64,000 bases of DNA from Marsupella aquatica (Eukaryota > Marchantiophyta). Position numbers and translations under genes: made by a program. This document shows positions 36,732 through 47,993 of this stretch, in pieces. Below the pieces are notes generated by a model. It had not been told where the DNA came from, did no database searches, and saw only the letters and a program-made list of their open reading frames with translations. The first letter of the stretch is position 1; each line of letters starts with the position of its first letter. The DNA is taken from positions 17,484,001-17,548,000 of the forward strand of contig OZ316895.1 in NCBI GenBank assembly GCA_973895155.1, written 5' to 3'.

Positions 36732-38990
36732 GTTTAGACTTCGTGATGCACAACGTACCTCGCAGTCCAGACAAAGACCTTCTTCGCTGTAATCTTCAAA
36801 ACGTCAACACAACCTAATTCGAACAAATGCCTCTCTTGCAACGAATATCAGGTCTCGGTACACTCCAAAGGCAAGTGACCCTGTAAACAGCGGGGGACCT
36901 CGAGGAATTGGAGAGGAGAGACAAATGATGAAATCTATGCTTGGGATAGTTCCTAACCAACTTGCGGTATTTGTAGTGTAGTCACTCGAACAAACGCCGA
37001 GGACCACAATTAACTTACTACCCGGAGGAAAGGGCTCTTCAAACCGCTCTTTGGCTGCGGAGCAGCATCAGGTAGACGATTGATGCAAGCAACTCTGACG
37101 CGATAACACTGACGCAAGCAATGCAGCTGACCATAGGGACTCGGCTGATCATACAGCGCTCATATTGTAGATTGTCGTCGAGGAATAAAGTGGACCGCAT
37201 TCAATGGATTGCATCTAACAGCAGAGCTGCTGTGGTACGTTCATCAGTTTAGAGCAGCATCAGGTAGACGACTGATGAGAGCAACTCTGACGCGATCAAC
37301 ACTGACGCGATCAACACTGACGCAAGCAATGCAGCGACGATTGGGAGGCTGATCATACAACGCTCATATTGCAAACTGTCATCGAGGAATAAAAGTGGAC
37401 CGCATTCAATGGATTGCACCTAACAGCAGAGCTGCTGTGGTACGTTCATCAGTTTAGCACGGAACTTTGACCATAGATTCTTGGAGTAGTAATGATGGTG
37501 CCCTGCATCTCTGTGAATTTTGATATTTTTATTCTAGTCTCAGGCTACCTGCGTCGACTGTGCAGAGTATCTAGACATGCCTGTAAATCTTAAGTCGATT
37601 CTGCATCGCAGTACTCTTGTCTGCATGAGTTTATGGTAAAGGTTGTATCTCAAGCTGATGTAAGACTCAGCAGAAAACGTTGTGGTTGATATGGTGGACT
37701 CAATCGTTTGAGTTCACTACAGTAATTACTTGTTCGATCTCTCCGATATCGTCAGCTTCAACAAATGACCTCACCGATAGAGCTTTCCTTTGGATTACAG
37801 CAAGTGTTCAACAGAAGTACTAGTTGCTACGGACGGAGGTACACTGCTGTAGCTATCTATTATCTGGATCTCAGCCGACATGAATTCTTGTCTGTTGTTG
37901 TAGGAATACAGAAACTAATTGGCTGATCATAGTTTCTTTATCTGACCGATGAGGTTGAGATCAATTCATGGCAACTCCCAAACTAAGTACGCTCTGGCCC
38001 CGTCCAAAACTGCAGTTTACGTGGACTGTATATCCATCTGGTCGAAGCTACATAGGCTACAGAAAAGACAATCCATACGAGTTCGATGCCACTGCCAACG
38101 GGAATTCTATGATGCCATTTTAATTGTATGTCGATAAGGACCCGGCCAAGTTCTCCATATCTGAAAGATCAATTGCCAGTGCACTCGAATTTGCTTGTCC
38201 TAATTTCTTTGGGCCACCAAGGGCCTGCTCCTAGAGATTCGTTTTTGTGCATACCTGGATGAGTCGCTGATGATCAGATTGGGCTGGCTGATAGTCACAG
38301 ATATGTCGGGCTTGGGAGAGTGGTAATTAAAGAAGAGAAAACGCGATTTCACAGGCTTCGGGAATTTGTCATGGCACTCTCGGAAATATGAAAACTGGTC
38401 ACTTTCGGAATTCTTTTCGACGTGAGAGGCTTTGATGCTCTATGTGAGTATTGAAGAGCCTACTCGCCAGCAGCCACCTTTGGAATTTTCTTTACTGAAG
38501 GCGATGCATTTCATGAAACTCTTCTTCAATCAGCCCTTTCTGTTTATTGTTGTCTGTGTCCCACTCTATGTCTTTGCTTTTACCCAGCTCAGACAGAATG
38601 CACGAGTTCAGCAAATAAAGGAAGAAAAGTCTGGAGTGGTGGAGTGGAGGTTCCCTTCACGAGCATCCGGAACCCAATTCGAGTACAGCAGCATAGCCGC
38701 ACCTCTGCTTGACAGTCACGATACATTGATATGGTGTCTGTGCCATACTACAGATTAGAGCTGAATTGTGATTGAGCTTTCATCTTGTACTTAAGTTAAT
38801 GGAAGCAAATGGTATGTCAGGGCCCATGCATTGCACCGAAGGTTCTTAATTCGAGTATTCGAGTCGTGGTACTCCTCTGAAGGTTGGGTTTTCAGGGCTT
38901 CAGCTTTAAATCATCTTGTACAAAGCAGTTTTGGACGTGCATAAGTTACACCAGAGTTTTCCTTGTCAAAACTACATGAGGACATCCTGA
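36732..38990. other. Upstream and spacer DNA of duplication unit B
   Basis: Counterpart of 32923-35235. A direct repeat is visible: 'ggaccgcattcaatggattgca' with 'tctaacagcagagct' near 37191 and 37398, and 'gcagcatcaggtagacgactgatg' near 37061 and 37256. A 51-codon plus frame at 37968-38123 (MATPKLSTLWPRPK..., YPSGRSYIGYRKD) looks protein-like but is broken in unit A. No firm gene. Confidence 0.45.
37968..38123 (+). pseudogene. Short plus-strand frame in unit B, possible gene fragment
   Basis: 51 residues starting MATPKLSTLWPRPK with FTWTVYPSGRSYIGY. The same position in unit A (34108) starts MATPKLSRIWP but then loses ~20 bp and shifts frame. I recognise no family. It could be a remnant of a gene carried with the tautomerase block, or chance. 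The lack of frame conservation between units argues against a working protein. Confidence 0.2.
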
Positions 38991-39089
38991 CACTTTCTAA
39001 AGTTGCTGAAATTGAATGCACATAGCTCCCGATGAGTCCCAGTGGAAAGTGCTTTCCAGCTTGTCAAGCTTCTGTGCACCAGTCGGCAA

Positions 39090-39450
39090 ACCTAGTATGG
39101 TACCGCCTGGTTGTCTAGCTTAAACCACAACTGTCCATATATAATGGGGAGTGTCTAAGACTTCTCCCTTTTTACACATTCCACTTCTTTATTCTCAGGT
39201 ACCTTATGCTCCAGAATTTAGGGAAAATTTTATTGTCAATAGTGAAAGCTAGATCCTAGGGTTAACCCTTAGCTCTTGTAGGGGCAGTTACATGAAATTT
39301 GGATCCAAGGGTTAACCCATAGCTCTTGTAGGGGCAGTTGTGGTTTAGCATAAAGTCTTTTCACCTTGAGTTTGTGCTAAAGGATGCAGTATCCCATTCT
39401 CATGTTCTGACATCATCAGACGCCATAGCTAATAGGCCGCATAAAACTTA
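39090..39450 (-). pseudogene. Tautomerase C-terminal remnant interrupted by a MITE (unit B)
   Basis: The flanks 'cctagtatggtaccgcctgg' (about 39091) and 'gacgccatagctaataggcc' (39420-39439) match the unit A remnant at 35.24-35.37 kb, where these landmarks are ~110 bp apart. Here ~230 bp of unrelated DNA with inverted ends lies between them. The remaining coding match is too damaged to read through. Confidence 0.6.
39121..39347. mobile_element. MITE with TIR TAAACCACAACTG inserted in a gene remnant
   Basis: The left end TAAACCACAACTG (39121-39133) and right end CAGTTGTGGTTTA (39335-39347) are perfect 13-bp inverted repeats, 227 bp overall. The interior holds a ~50-bp tandem pair containing 'agctcttgtaggggcagtt'. 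It is absent from the homologous site in unit A, so it inserted after the duplication. No ORF; the target duplication is not clear. Confidence 0.7.
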
Positions 39451-40006
39451 TCTGTGAGCTATGCATCTTTGTATCAAAACAACACACAAGAAAACGGATT
39501 GGGCACAAAAATTTCATTGGATCAAAACTTACATTAAATTTTCCCAAAATAGATTCCTTAAGGTCTGGATTGCTTGGATTGTTTGGATTGCTTGTCCAGA
39601 ATTTGAGTGCAGTTAGTTAACTGAAGTCATATCTTTGAGTTAAAAGGATGCATGTCTCAGAACTACAGTGAGAAAGAAGCCATTGGGTTGGAACACATAT
39701 GCAAAGAGTTAACTCGTTTAGGGATACTACACTTCCAAAAGGTTCTCGAAACTTGTGGTTCAAAGATGCAACAGTCTCACAGGAAACATCAGTATTTGGA
39801 TGGATTTATTATGGGAACAGATCTTGACTTTTGCAGTTCTCGCTGATGAGAATTAATTGGACATAGAGATCAAAAACTCGCAAATGATGATCTACATTAC
39901 CCCCAGTGAATTCAATTGAGGGTATAGCTTACAAAGGGTTCATTCGAAACAATAGTATCTATAGCAATCCTCCACTGTTTAAACACACAATATGATAACC
40001 ATACCG

Positions 40007-40400
40007 TGACAAACTGTTGAGCATAGACGACATTCGTAACGGCAAGCCCATGAACCATCCAACGCACAATAGTCGACACAGAGAGATACATGGTTCACCT
40101 CCACATGATGCTACGTCCACGGGAACACACAAGAGCTTTATTGCACTCTAGGCCGACCGGCCATACCAAGCATCCACAGCACAAGCTCTCCCTATCTCTC
40201 AACTAGCTCCGTAACAATGAGCCTAAGTTCCTCCAGGGTCTGGCATCAGCCCTGGCTATATATACAACAGCACTACCGCTAACATTAGCTAAGTCCTAAC
40301 CCGAGTTAGCCTAACTGTAGTTAGCTCATGAGTCACAAGACTAGAGCAATATCTAACACAAACATCCCAAAGAAGAGAAGAGAAGTTGGTATCAGCACTA
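40007..40400 (+). mobile_element. LTR-like sequence with TATA box and possible primer-binding site
   Basis: It may start at 'tgacaaactgttgag', carries 'ctatatataca' (40256-40266) as a TATA-like box, and is followed at 40387 by 'tggtatcagca', close to the tRNA-iMet primer site TGGTATCAGAGC of plant Copia elements. A diverged relative lies inverted at 61.83-62.26 kb. No gag or pol follows, so this is at most a solo or truncated LTR. Edges are approximate. Confidence 0.45.
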
Positions 40401-41008
40401 CGTGAGCATGCAGGATTTTTTTTTCCTTCTGCGAGGAAATACTTTATTCCTAGTGGCACACTTTTTTCTATTACAAGGAAACGGGCAAGGAAAACCTCTA
40501 AATACACACATCTTTCCCAGCTTTCTAAAACTTTGGTCATTTCTTGTCGAAAACTTGACTTTTGAATTCCCCTTTTGGCCATGTGGAGCCCTACAAATGC
40601 AATACAACTGCTAATTCAGCCACAATCAAAAGGCGTAAAGAATCACAGTGGTGACCTCACTAGCAATACCTTTCCTGGCTTGCAAAAATTAGTGTTTGCA
40701 TCTCACAAACCCTCTATAGTCCCTGGCTTAAATTCCATAAATTTAAATTTACTTCCTCTTGTGCTTGATGACCACCAATGGTATGCCCCTCTATTGCACA
40801 CATTTTTTTCTTATTCTGCTTTTTTTGGTATCCAAAGCACTCTGGGAGAATTATCTTTGCTGCATGTAGGATTGACTTGTTCTAGCTTACAGGTCTTTTC
40901 TGGTCAACACTTATATCTTTTTTAAGAGCATTCAAGTGGTGGACCTCGCCACCCAGCGCCCTCACCAATCCCAGCACTTGCGCCTAAGTGCCCTTGGTGC
41001 CCGAACGC
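40401..41008. other. Gene-free interval
   Basis: A/T-rich with many T tracts. A 116-codon plus frame (40575-40925) has no recognisable features. Possibly internal debris of the preceding LTR-like element. Confidence 0.35.
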
Positions 41009-41303
41009 CTCGGGGGGTTAGCTAAGTGTATATTTTGGGGTACCACGTGCGATCCAAGCGTAATATAAATAGACCTATTTTATAAAGAAAATATTCTAAG
41101 AATATTCTCCATTTTCAACATTAATAACCTATTTTACTTTATAAAAGATATATATTAGAGAATATTCTATAAACATAAGTTTATAATACCTTCTTTTGCC
41201 TCCTACGCTTTTTAAAAATTTAGTTAATTTCTAGCAAAAATACCTATTTTGGATCGCACGTGGTTCCTAAGATTTTTGATAGTCAACCCCCTGAGCCAAA
41301 CGC
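41001..41303. mobile_element. hAT-type MITE, third family member
   Basis: The body is 41009-41295 (287 bp). The left end CTCGGGGGGTTAGCTA and the reverse complement of the right end, CTCAGGGGGTTGACTA, are inverted repeats. An inner perfect 16-bp inverted pair ACCACGTGCGATCCAA lies at 41042-41057 and 41249-41264. The flanks ccgaacgc (41001-41008) and ccaaacgc (41296-41303) form an 8-bp target duplication with one mismatch. The interior is A/T-rich and non-coding. Confidence 0.75.
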
Positions 41304-42700
41304 CTCCACGGAATACCTCAAGCAAGCATCCAAGTGTCTCTAGCACCACCTGCGGCCCCTCCCATACGAAGCCGCACTTGCTCACCTACACGACCGCTAC
41401 TCAACGGTCCTCACTGTCTGCACAAGCAACCAAGCACCTTGGTAAGTAACCACTTCGGATCTAGAACTCGCCAAGTCTAGCATCCTAACTCAAGCTCAAC
41501 AGACATTGGTAAATAGGTCAGCGATAGGTCCTCCCGATGCCATAAGCCGGAACCAGAACCCACGCCCACTGTTCATCCAGAATAGCTCCTTCCTTGGGCG
41601 CGGCCCGGGTTCCCCCTTGTATCTATCCATCACCAACTGACCGCCCTGACCTCAGGACATGCTCATGGCCCAAATAGCGTAGCTTGTCCTAAAGCTTGTC
41701 CCAAGCTTGTCTCAACACACCAGGACCAGAACGGCCCCAACTCTAACAGCCGCTCTCTTCGCCCCACTGATGGTCTAGGGACCGAGCGCCCTTGGGACTC
41801 AGCCTCCATACCTACTTGGCCTTGCCTCCCCAACGCAAGTTCCCTTGGGAGGCTAAACGCGGCTTGGCTGCTGTTCGGCAGGATTTGGCAAGCGGGCAAG
41901 CTAACACCTGCAAACCATGAGAACCCATGGCACCCCGGACCCATCTGAGCTCAAGAGCTTTCCAACGCACCCAAGAAGTCTTCCAACGGACTCCCCGTTG
42001 GAAAGATATCGTCATTTCCGTTTGGCGGTTTCCCTTAGTGTCGCGACCGCCGCGGCTCACGACTTCGGCTCGGCCTTAGCCCCAGGGAGACACCACTCCC
42101 CTCATATATGCTTCTGGAGACCTGCCACCCCCGGACCAACTTTGGTCCCTAAACATTTGGCCCCCAACCCGGATCCCATCGCGCATAATGGGCGCGCCAC
42201 CAACTGGTAACGCCCATAACTTTCTTGATAGGCATCCGCAAGCGGAGTGCCTTAGCCCGTTGTGACCCGGCCGACCCAGTGCTCATGCCTAGGCTCTCAA
42301 GTCTGATCGCCGTTCGGGGCCCCCGACCGGCCCAACCCGGATCGGGCCACAACTTGCGCCCCAAGCGTCCGTTGCCAATGGCGTCAACTCCATTGGCCTT
42401 GGGCCCACGAGGAGCTCACTCCCAAACCCTCAAAACTCAAAGCCCATCCGATGGTCCTGACGGCCATCCTTGAGCCCGGCCCATTTGCCCTTGACCCGAC
42501 CAGCCATAGGCTAGTCCAAGTCCTTAGTGTGTGTCCCCAGCTTGGCCCCTTGTCTCGCTAGTGCCACGTCTCATTTCCCACAAGTCTCCCCATGCTAAGT
42601 CCTCCCCGGATGGCCTATCCGGGCCTGGACCATAAGGGAGCTCGGCGTCGGAGTCAGCGACACCGGAGCTAAGTGCTAAGGTAATCGAGTTCCGCGACTA
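41304..42700. other. GC-rich non-coding block, possibly degenerate LTR retroelement
   Basis: Much richer in C and G than its surroundings, with frames that stay open on several strands at once, as composition alone can do. Phrases such as 'gagctttccaacgcaccc' and 'cgttggaaagatatcgtcat' are of the kind seen in plant LTRs. A hairpin CCCGGAT/ATCCGGG lies at about 42605-42623. No pol motifs found. Confidence 0.35.
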
Positions 42701-44860
42701 TTCATTTGCTATAATTGTGACAGGATAATTTTAGTATCGGAATGTCTTCCCACCCCAACCCACTTTGCCCTCTCCTGGTTGGCTGCCATACTCCCCCATC
42801 ATCCCTAGTCAAAGGTGGGAGAGGGTATTGAGGTTAAGTTGAGGATGGTGACTACTGTCCAATGATGATGAAAACTGGCAAATATATCTTGACCATTGGA
42901 TCATTTCAACTTAACCAGAGTTCTTTTGTTTAAACAACCATGAAAATGTGGCCACTTAGTATGATTGGAAGGAAAAAAATCCCATTGTAGTAGCTCTCAG
43001 TATATATCACACTATCAGAGTGCCAAAAAACACAAGTAGTCAAACCAAAAGACCCTATCCCAAAGACAAAGAGAGGGGGAAAACATGAGAAAAACCCATG
43101 AACATTAACTAAGGAGCCAAACAAACCAAATAGTCCCAACAGGAAAAAAGGAACACAAACCCTAGTTTCCCACTCAATAGGGTCTTTTGCCTGAGGGATC
43201 ATGTCCCTTAGTTGGGCCCCTTTGTTTTTTTGGCAATTTGAAATATACATAGTTTCCCCTCTTTGGGGGTCTCTTCCCTTTGCTATATTGTGTCCCTCTG
43301 TTTTTTTCTTGGCAGTCTGCTATATACACTAAGCAACATTTAAATATCAGTTTTTAAAACATGTAAATACTTGCAGTACCCCCTTGTATAGGTGACACGG
43401 ATCTTTTGCACAGATGACAAAATTGATAGCCAAGTCAGTACTGTACGTACAAAGGACCAATCGCAAGAGATGCTTTGGTGCCATGGAGCCACGTAAGCAG
43501 ATACCTTGGCGTCCATGCATTGGCTGGTTCCTCCTCACTCACTTGAAAAACCACCATGCGTGTAAATCGATCTCCCTCTCTCTGTTCCTCTGTCTCGCTC
43601 TCTCTGTACTCGTCTTCCTCTCTCTTTCATGCAAAATCAGGGAGCCCAGTTGGTCTTCTAGTTGGGTTGGCTTCCTCAATCCTGAATAGGCTAGAGGACA
43701 TGCTCTAGGAAGTACTGTACACATCACTGCTACTTCGAACATTACTGAAATGTAGAAGGAGTCCAAGGTTATCTCGAGCTTTGCCTGCTGAGGTCGTTCT
43801 GCTCCAGATCCTTAGAACAGAGCAATTGGTGAATTGAACTTCGTTCCTCTTTGTGTGATTTCTTGCTTGCAGATTCTCTGATTCTTCGACTTCTGATTGA
43901 GCTCGACCACGATCGGTGCAGGAGGCGATTCTGATCACGGTACGTCACGAATTGTGGTTACGATAATCATCTTTTGCTTCTCACTTGCCTGTTTGTCCTT
44001 TCGGCTGGTCTCTAATTTAATTACATTTGCCCAGTGCCCGTTGCCTGGAACTTCGAGTCTATGGATCATTTGAGGAATAGTCCGTTCTTCTTCCTGGTGG
44101 ATTGATTGATCCATCGACCAATTGTTTTTGGGCTCTGGCCTTGCCAAAATTGAGCTAGCTCATTCTTCATAATATGTCCGAGGCCCTGGTCTCTCGCCCT
44201 TAATTTTTACTCGAGAAATCTTTCTCGAGACTGTTGGAGTAGCCACAGGGTAGCAAGACTTCAATACCTGACTATGGTAAGACTACTTTGGTCATTCTTC
44301 TCCTGAATACTTGACGTATGATCTCTGGGTGCCGCGATTCGCTTTCTGAGCGTCCAAATATTGACCAATCAATGCCACATCGATCTCCAGTGAGTATGAG
44401 GGAAGTCAGAGGAGGGTTCACTCTGTCTGGGAAGAACAGAAAGGGAAAGAATTGACAAGATTCGGCTGGTCAATTGGACTTGACTGGCTTGCCATCATTT
44501 GCAAATTCATCCAAGAGATTTTGGATCGTTCCGCGTGATGAAACTGCCTACAAAATATCGGACAATGAATGTAATTTCGTCTCATTTTAGGGGCAGTGAG
44601 AGTAATTCCTATTACATGGTAAGGGTCACTCCCCAGCTGATTGAATTCCTGTTGAAGGAAGCTCCGTAAAGTCAGGAACATACAGATTATATTGACTGAG
44701 TATCAATTTCTTACTCAGTGATGCAACTCATGCAGGCACGCTGATTCACAACTGCCCATATCGATCCTTCGGGTGTGCAGGCTGTCCTTCTACCAACGAT
44801 CTAGGAACAGGAGCTGCATTCTCACAGCAGATCGTCAGCAGCAAAGAGATCAGCACCATA
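42701..44860. promoter_or_regulatory. Upstream region of the PDH E1-alpha gene
   Basis: No protein-coding gene recognised. 43555-43640 is a C/T-rich tract with many 'ctctct' runs, a common plant core-promoter or leader feature. From about 43700 the composition looks transcribed, and 'gatcacg/gtacgtcac' (43939) could be a leader intron donor, but I could not fix the transcript start or an acceptor. Confidence 0.4.
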
Positions 44861-47800
44861 ATGAGGTCCCAATTAGTGCAGTCCAGCAATACTGGGCTTC
44901 GGCATTTGCTGCGCACTGCTAGTGTGGCATCATGTTTTGGGGAAGAAAGCGTAAGGCCCAGGATAGGTGGGCCCGTAGCAAATCAGAGACAGGACAGTAG
45001 AAATTCAAGTCCATCTCAGGACCTGATCCACAGGAGGAGTCTGTTGGGTGATCGGAGCGATAGCAGAATTAGACCTTCTTCACCAAGTGAGAGTCTGAGG
45101 GGCCTCGGAGACAGAAGGTTTTACTCAACGGATGCTGCATCAAAGGAAGGGTTGGAGACCAGTGGAGACATTCTGGTCAAGATCGAAGTTCCCCACCTCC
45201 TGCATATGCTAGACGACGGGCCGGCTCAGGAAATTCGTACAAGCAAGGAAGAATTGATGGAAATGTATCGCAACATGACGACTGTACGCCGTTTTGAAAT
45301 TCAGGCTGACATGGTACTGCTTATTAATCTTAACTAATCCCATCAGTGTACGTTGTGCATCATGTGTTTCGGCAATGTATCCATTTCCTTATTTACCTGT
45401 TTCGTTGTTTTTGCCCTTTTTGGATCATATTATTTCTGTACCGATTCGATTAGGTTCAGTGCGTTTTTCGAGTTCACGCAATTTAACTCATTTCAATTCA
45501 ATTCTGTCCGATTCAATGTGCTCCGGGTGCTGGCGTAGTTCAAGCGTTTATTAGAATCCTAGTGTGTCTGCCCTTGGTTAAGAATTATGAGTCCAGCTGC
45601 TTTCCAAAATTCAGCAGCCGAGGATAGGCAGCTTTCTAGATGAGTGCACAGATGCATAGGACCACATTGCACCTTTTATAATTTGTGAGTACAGTTTTTC
45701 GTTGCAACATCTGATGAACTTTAGCTGTTCTGGGTCTGCCAATGTAGCTCTTCAAGGCACAATTTGTACGTGGATTCTGTCACCTATGCGATGGACAAGA
45801 AGCTGTGAGCGTGGGTATGGAAGCAGCATTGACCTTTGAAGACTCCATCCTAACCGCGTATCGAGTTCATGGAAATTATCTCGCGCGGGGAGGGACACCC
45901 TTTGTGAGTATCAACAATCATAATTTGAAATGCCCCGACAGCTGGTACACATAGCATGGTGATGCTGTAAGAGTATGACATATGTGCATCGTCCATAACC
46001 CCCAGGACCGTTAAGCATAGAATAATTAGTGGCCAAGAGCTTAAAATTATCGATCCAGAGTCGAACAAACTCAGCAATAGGAAGGTCTTTCCGTTGGCCA
46101 ATAAATGATCTGAATTCGTTTCTCGAGTTGTTTTAGGAAGCGTTTTCGGAGTTGATGGGCAAGAAAACTGGTGCTGCCATTGGAAAGGGAGGATCCATGC
46201 ACTTGTACAAGAAGGAGAACAATTTCTACGGAGGATGGGGTATAGTTGGCACGTCTGGTCCTTTGGGAACAGGCGTTGGGTTTGCACAGAAATATCTGAA
46301 AAAGAAAAATGTTTCGGTTGCTATATATGGTGATGGCGCTGCAAACCAGGTAAATGACTAGTGTCTGTGGACCCGAAATTAGCTAGCATCAGAGATGAAT
46401 AGTCAGCAGGCATGATTGTCTGCACCCACAGCATTTGTGTGATATCTTCCACCGGTTTGGTGTTGACAGTATGTTGCGTGCTACTTCTCACTGGATAAAA
46501 GGTGGCACTCATGGTGCAAACAGGCTTTAGTCCTTGCTTAGTTGCTGAGATGAGGTTCAACTCAAAATGGCTTTTCATTGTGACAGGGCCAACTATTTGA
46601 GTCTCAGAACATTGCAGCCTTGTGGGACTTGCCTGTTATATATCTGGTGGAGAACAATCATGTGAGAACAGTCATGCTCTATGTTGGGAAACCTTTCCTT
46701 TCAATTTCAGAATGATCGGTCCGAGAATAAATTCCCTGCTGGGATCTCGAATGATCTTGGTCTTACAATAGAATTTCATACCATGATGGTTTAGCAGACA
46801 TGTTCGAACTAACTTGTTGTGTGCAGTATGGGATGGGAACAGCCGAGTGGAGAGCTTCAAAGAAAACAACGTTTTATGACCGGCTGAGCTACATCCCAGG
46901 AATCAAGGTACTTCTGGGAGTTCAATTGTGATTTTTGAAATTCTTACCCAGCATGATATGCACTACTTACTTTGAGTGGACCCCGAACTACATGACTTAC
47001 ATACAGTTAGTGACCTCCTGTGATCCTGCGTAGTTCCCATCTGTTTGCAAGGGGGAAATCTGTGGCTGTTTTTGTAAACATCGCTGAATTGTGATGCTGG
47101 TGGTGCAGGTAGATGGTATGGACGTGTTTGCTGTGAAAAGTGCCTTCCTGTATGCGAAGGCGCATTGTCTTGCTGGGAAGGTATGAATTGCAGTATCGTT
47201 GTTCTTTGATATTAACAAGCAGTAGCTTTTGTGGGATCGGCTGGATTCGGAGTAGCGCCAGAGAAAATCCAAAAGGGTTTCGCAATCGTAGAGTGACACC
47301 AAACCTGGGAGATCCACACCCTCGTCATTGTGATCAAGCTTTAGGGCAATCTAACAAAAAGTGTATGGCTTGCAGGGTCCGATTGTATTGGAGGCTGATA
47401 CGTACAGATATCATGGTCACAGCATGTCAGACCCAGGCAGTACTTATCGTGACCGAAGTGAAATACAGGGAATTCGCAAGGCGCGAGATCCCATTGAGCA
47501 TTTGAAAAAGATTATACTGCAGGTCACATTTTGTCCTTTGGTCCTTTGGTCCATTTCTTTTATATCTGTGTACTTCATACTTATTAGTTGTTGTCGACGA
47601 GTAAGCATCTATGTTTTGGCTCCCTTTCTTGGACTATGATCCAAATTATGAAAAGAAAATGACAGATTCATTTTGCATGAAGACTTCGTTTTTCCAGATC
47701 GAATAGTATAGAGCGGCAAGAACATAAACACGAAAGAGTAGTGAGCTGCGGGGCAGTCATCATCTGTTTCGTGCTTGATTCTTTGTTGATTTGAATTGCA

Positions 47801-47993
47801 GGAGGACGTAAGCTCAGCTGATGAGTTGAAAAGTATCGACAAAGAAATGAGGCGGCAAGTGGAGGAAGCATCAGAAGAGGCTAAGAACGCTCCTCTCCCG
47901 GATGACAATGAGCTCTTCTCCAACATATACAAAATTGACACTGGCCTTGTTACCTATGGGTGTGATAGAGCCAAAAAGGTTCAATTACCATGA
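44861..47993 (+). CDS. Pyruvate dehydrogenase E1 component subunit alpha, mitochondrial
   Basis: Alpha subunit of the ThDP-dependent E1 that decarboxylates pyruvate and passes the acetyl group to lipoyl-E2 of the mitochondrial PDH complex. Exons: 44861-45313, 45748-45903, 46137-46349, 46587-46661, 46827-46907, 47109-47180, 47376-47522, 47802-47993. All are phase 0, giving 462 residues. Residues ~1-100 are a Ser/Arg-rich presequence ending near RRFYST. Motifs: [22 protein letters not shown], the ThDP-binding GDGAANQ...[17 protein letters not shown], the regulatory phospho-loop [16 protein letters not shown] and a C-terminal VQLP. Odd points: HLCDGQEA and AYRVHG look animal-like where Arabidopsis has HLYDGQEA and AYRDHC, and [12 protein letters not shown] replaces the usual GIVGAQVPLGAG. 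This may be a divergent paralogue rather than the main isoform. The first ATG opens the presequence. Confidence 0.94.

Larger units (their letters stand above)
35620..39945. repeat. Tandem duplication unit B (tautomerase gene plus remnant)
   Basis: Second head-to-tail copy, colinear with unit A (31840-35575). It is longer because it has gained DNA: repeated 'gcaaagcagaag' units at its start, extra copies of 'gacgcgatcaacactgacgc' near 37.1-37.3 kb, and a MITE at 39.12-39.35 kb. It carries an intact tautomerase (36309-36731) and its own remnant at about 39.09-39.45 kb. Confidence 0.85.
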
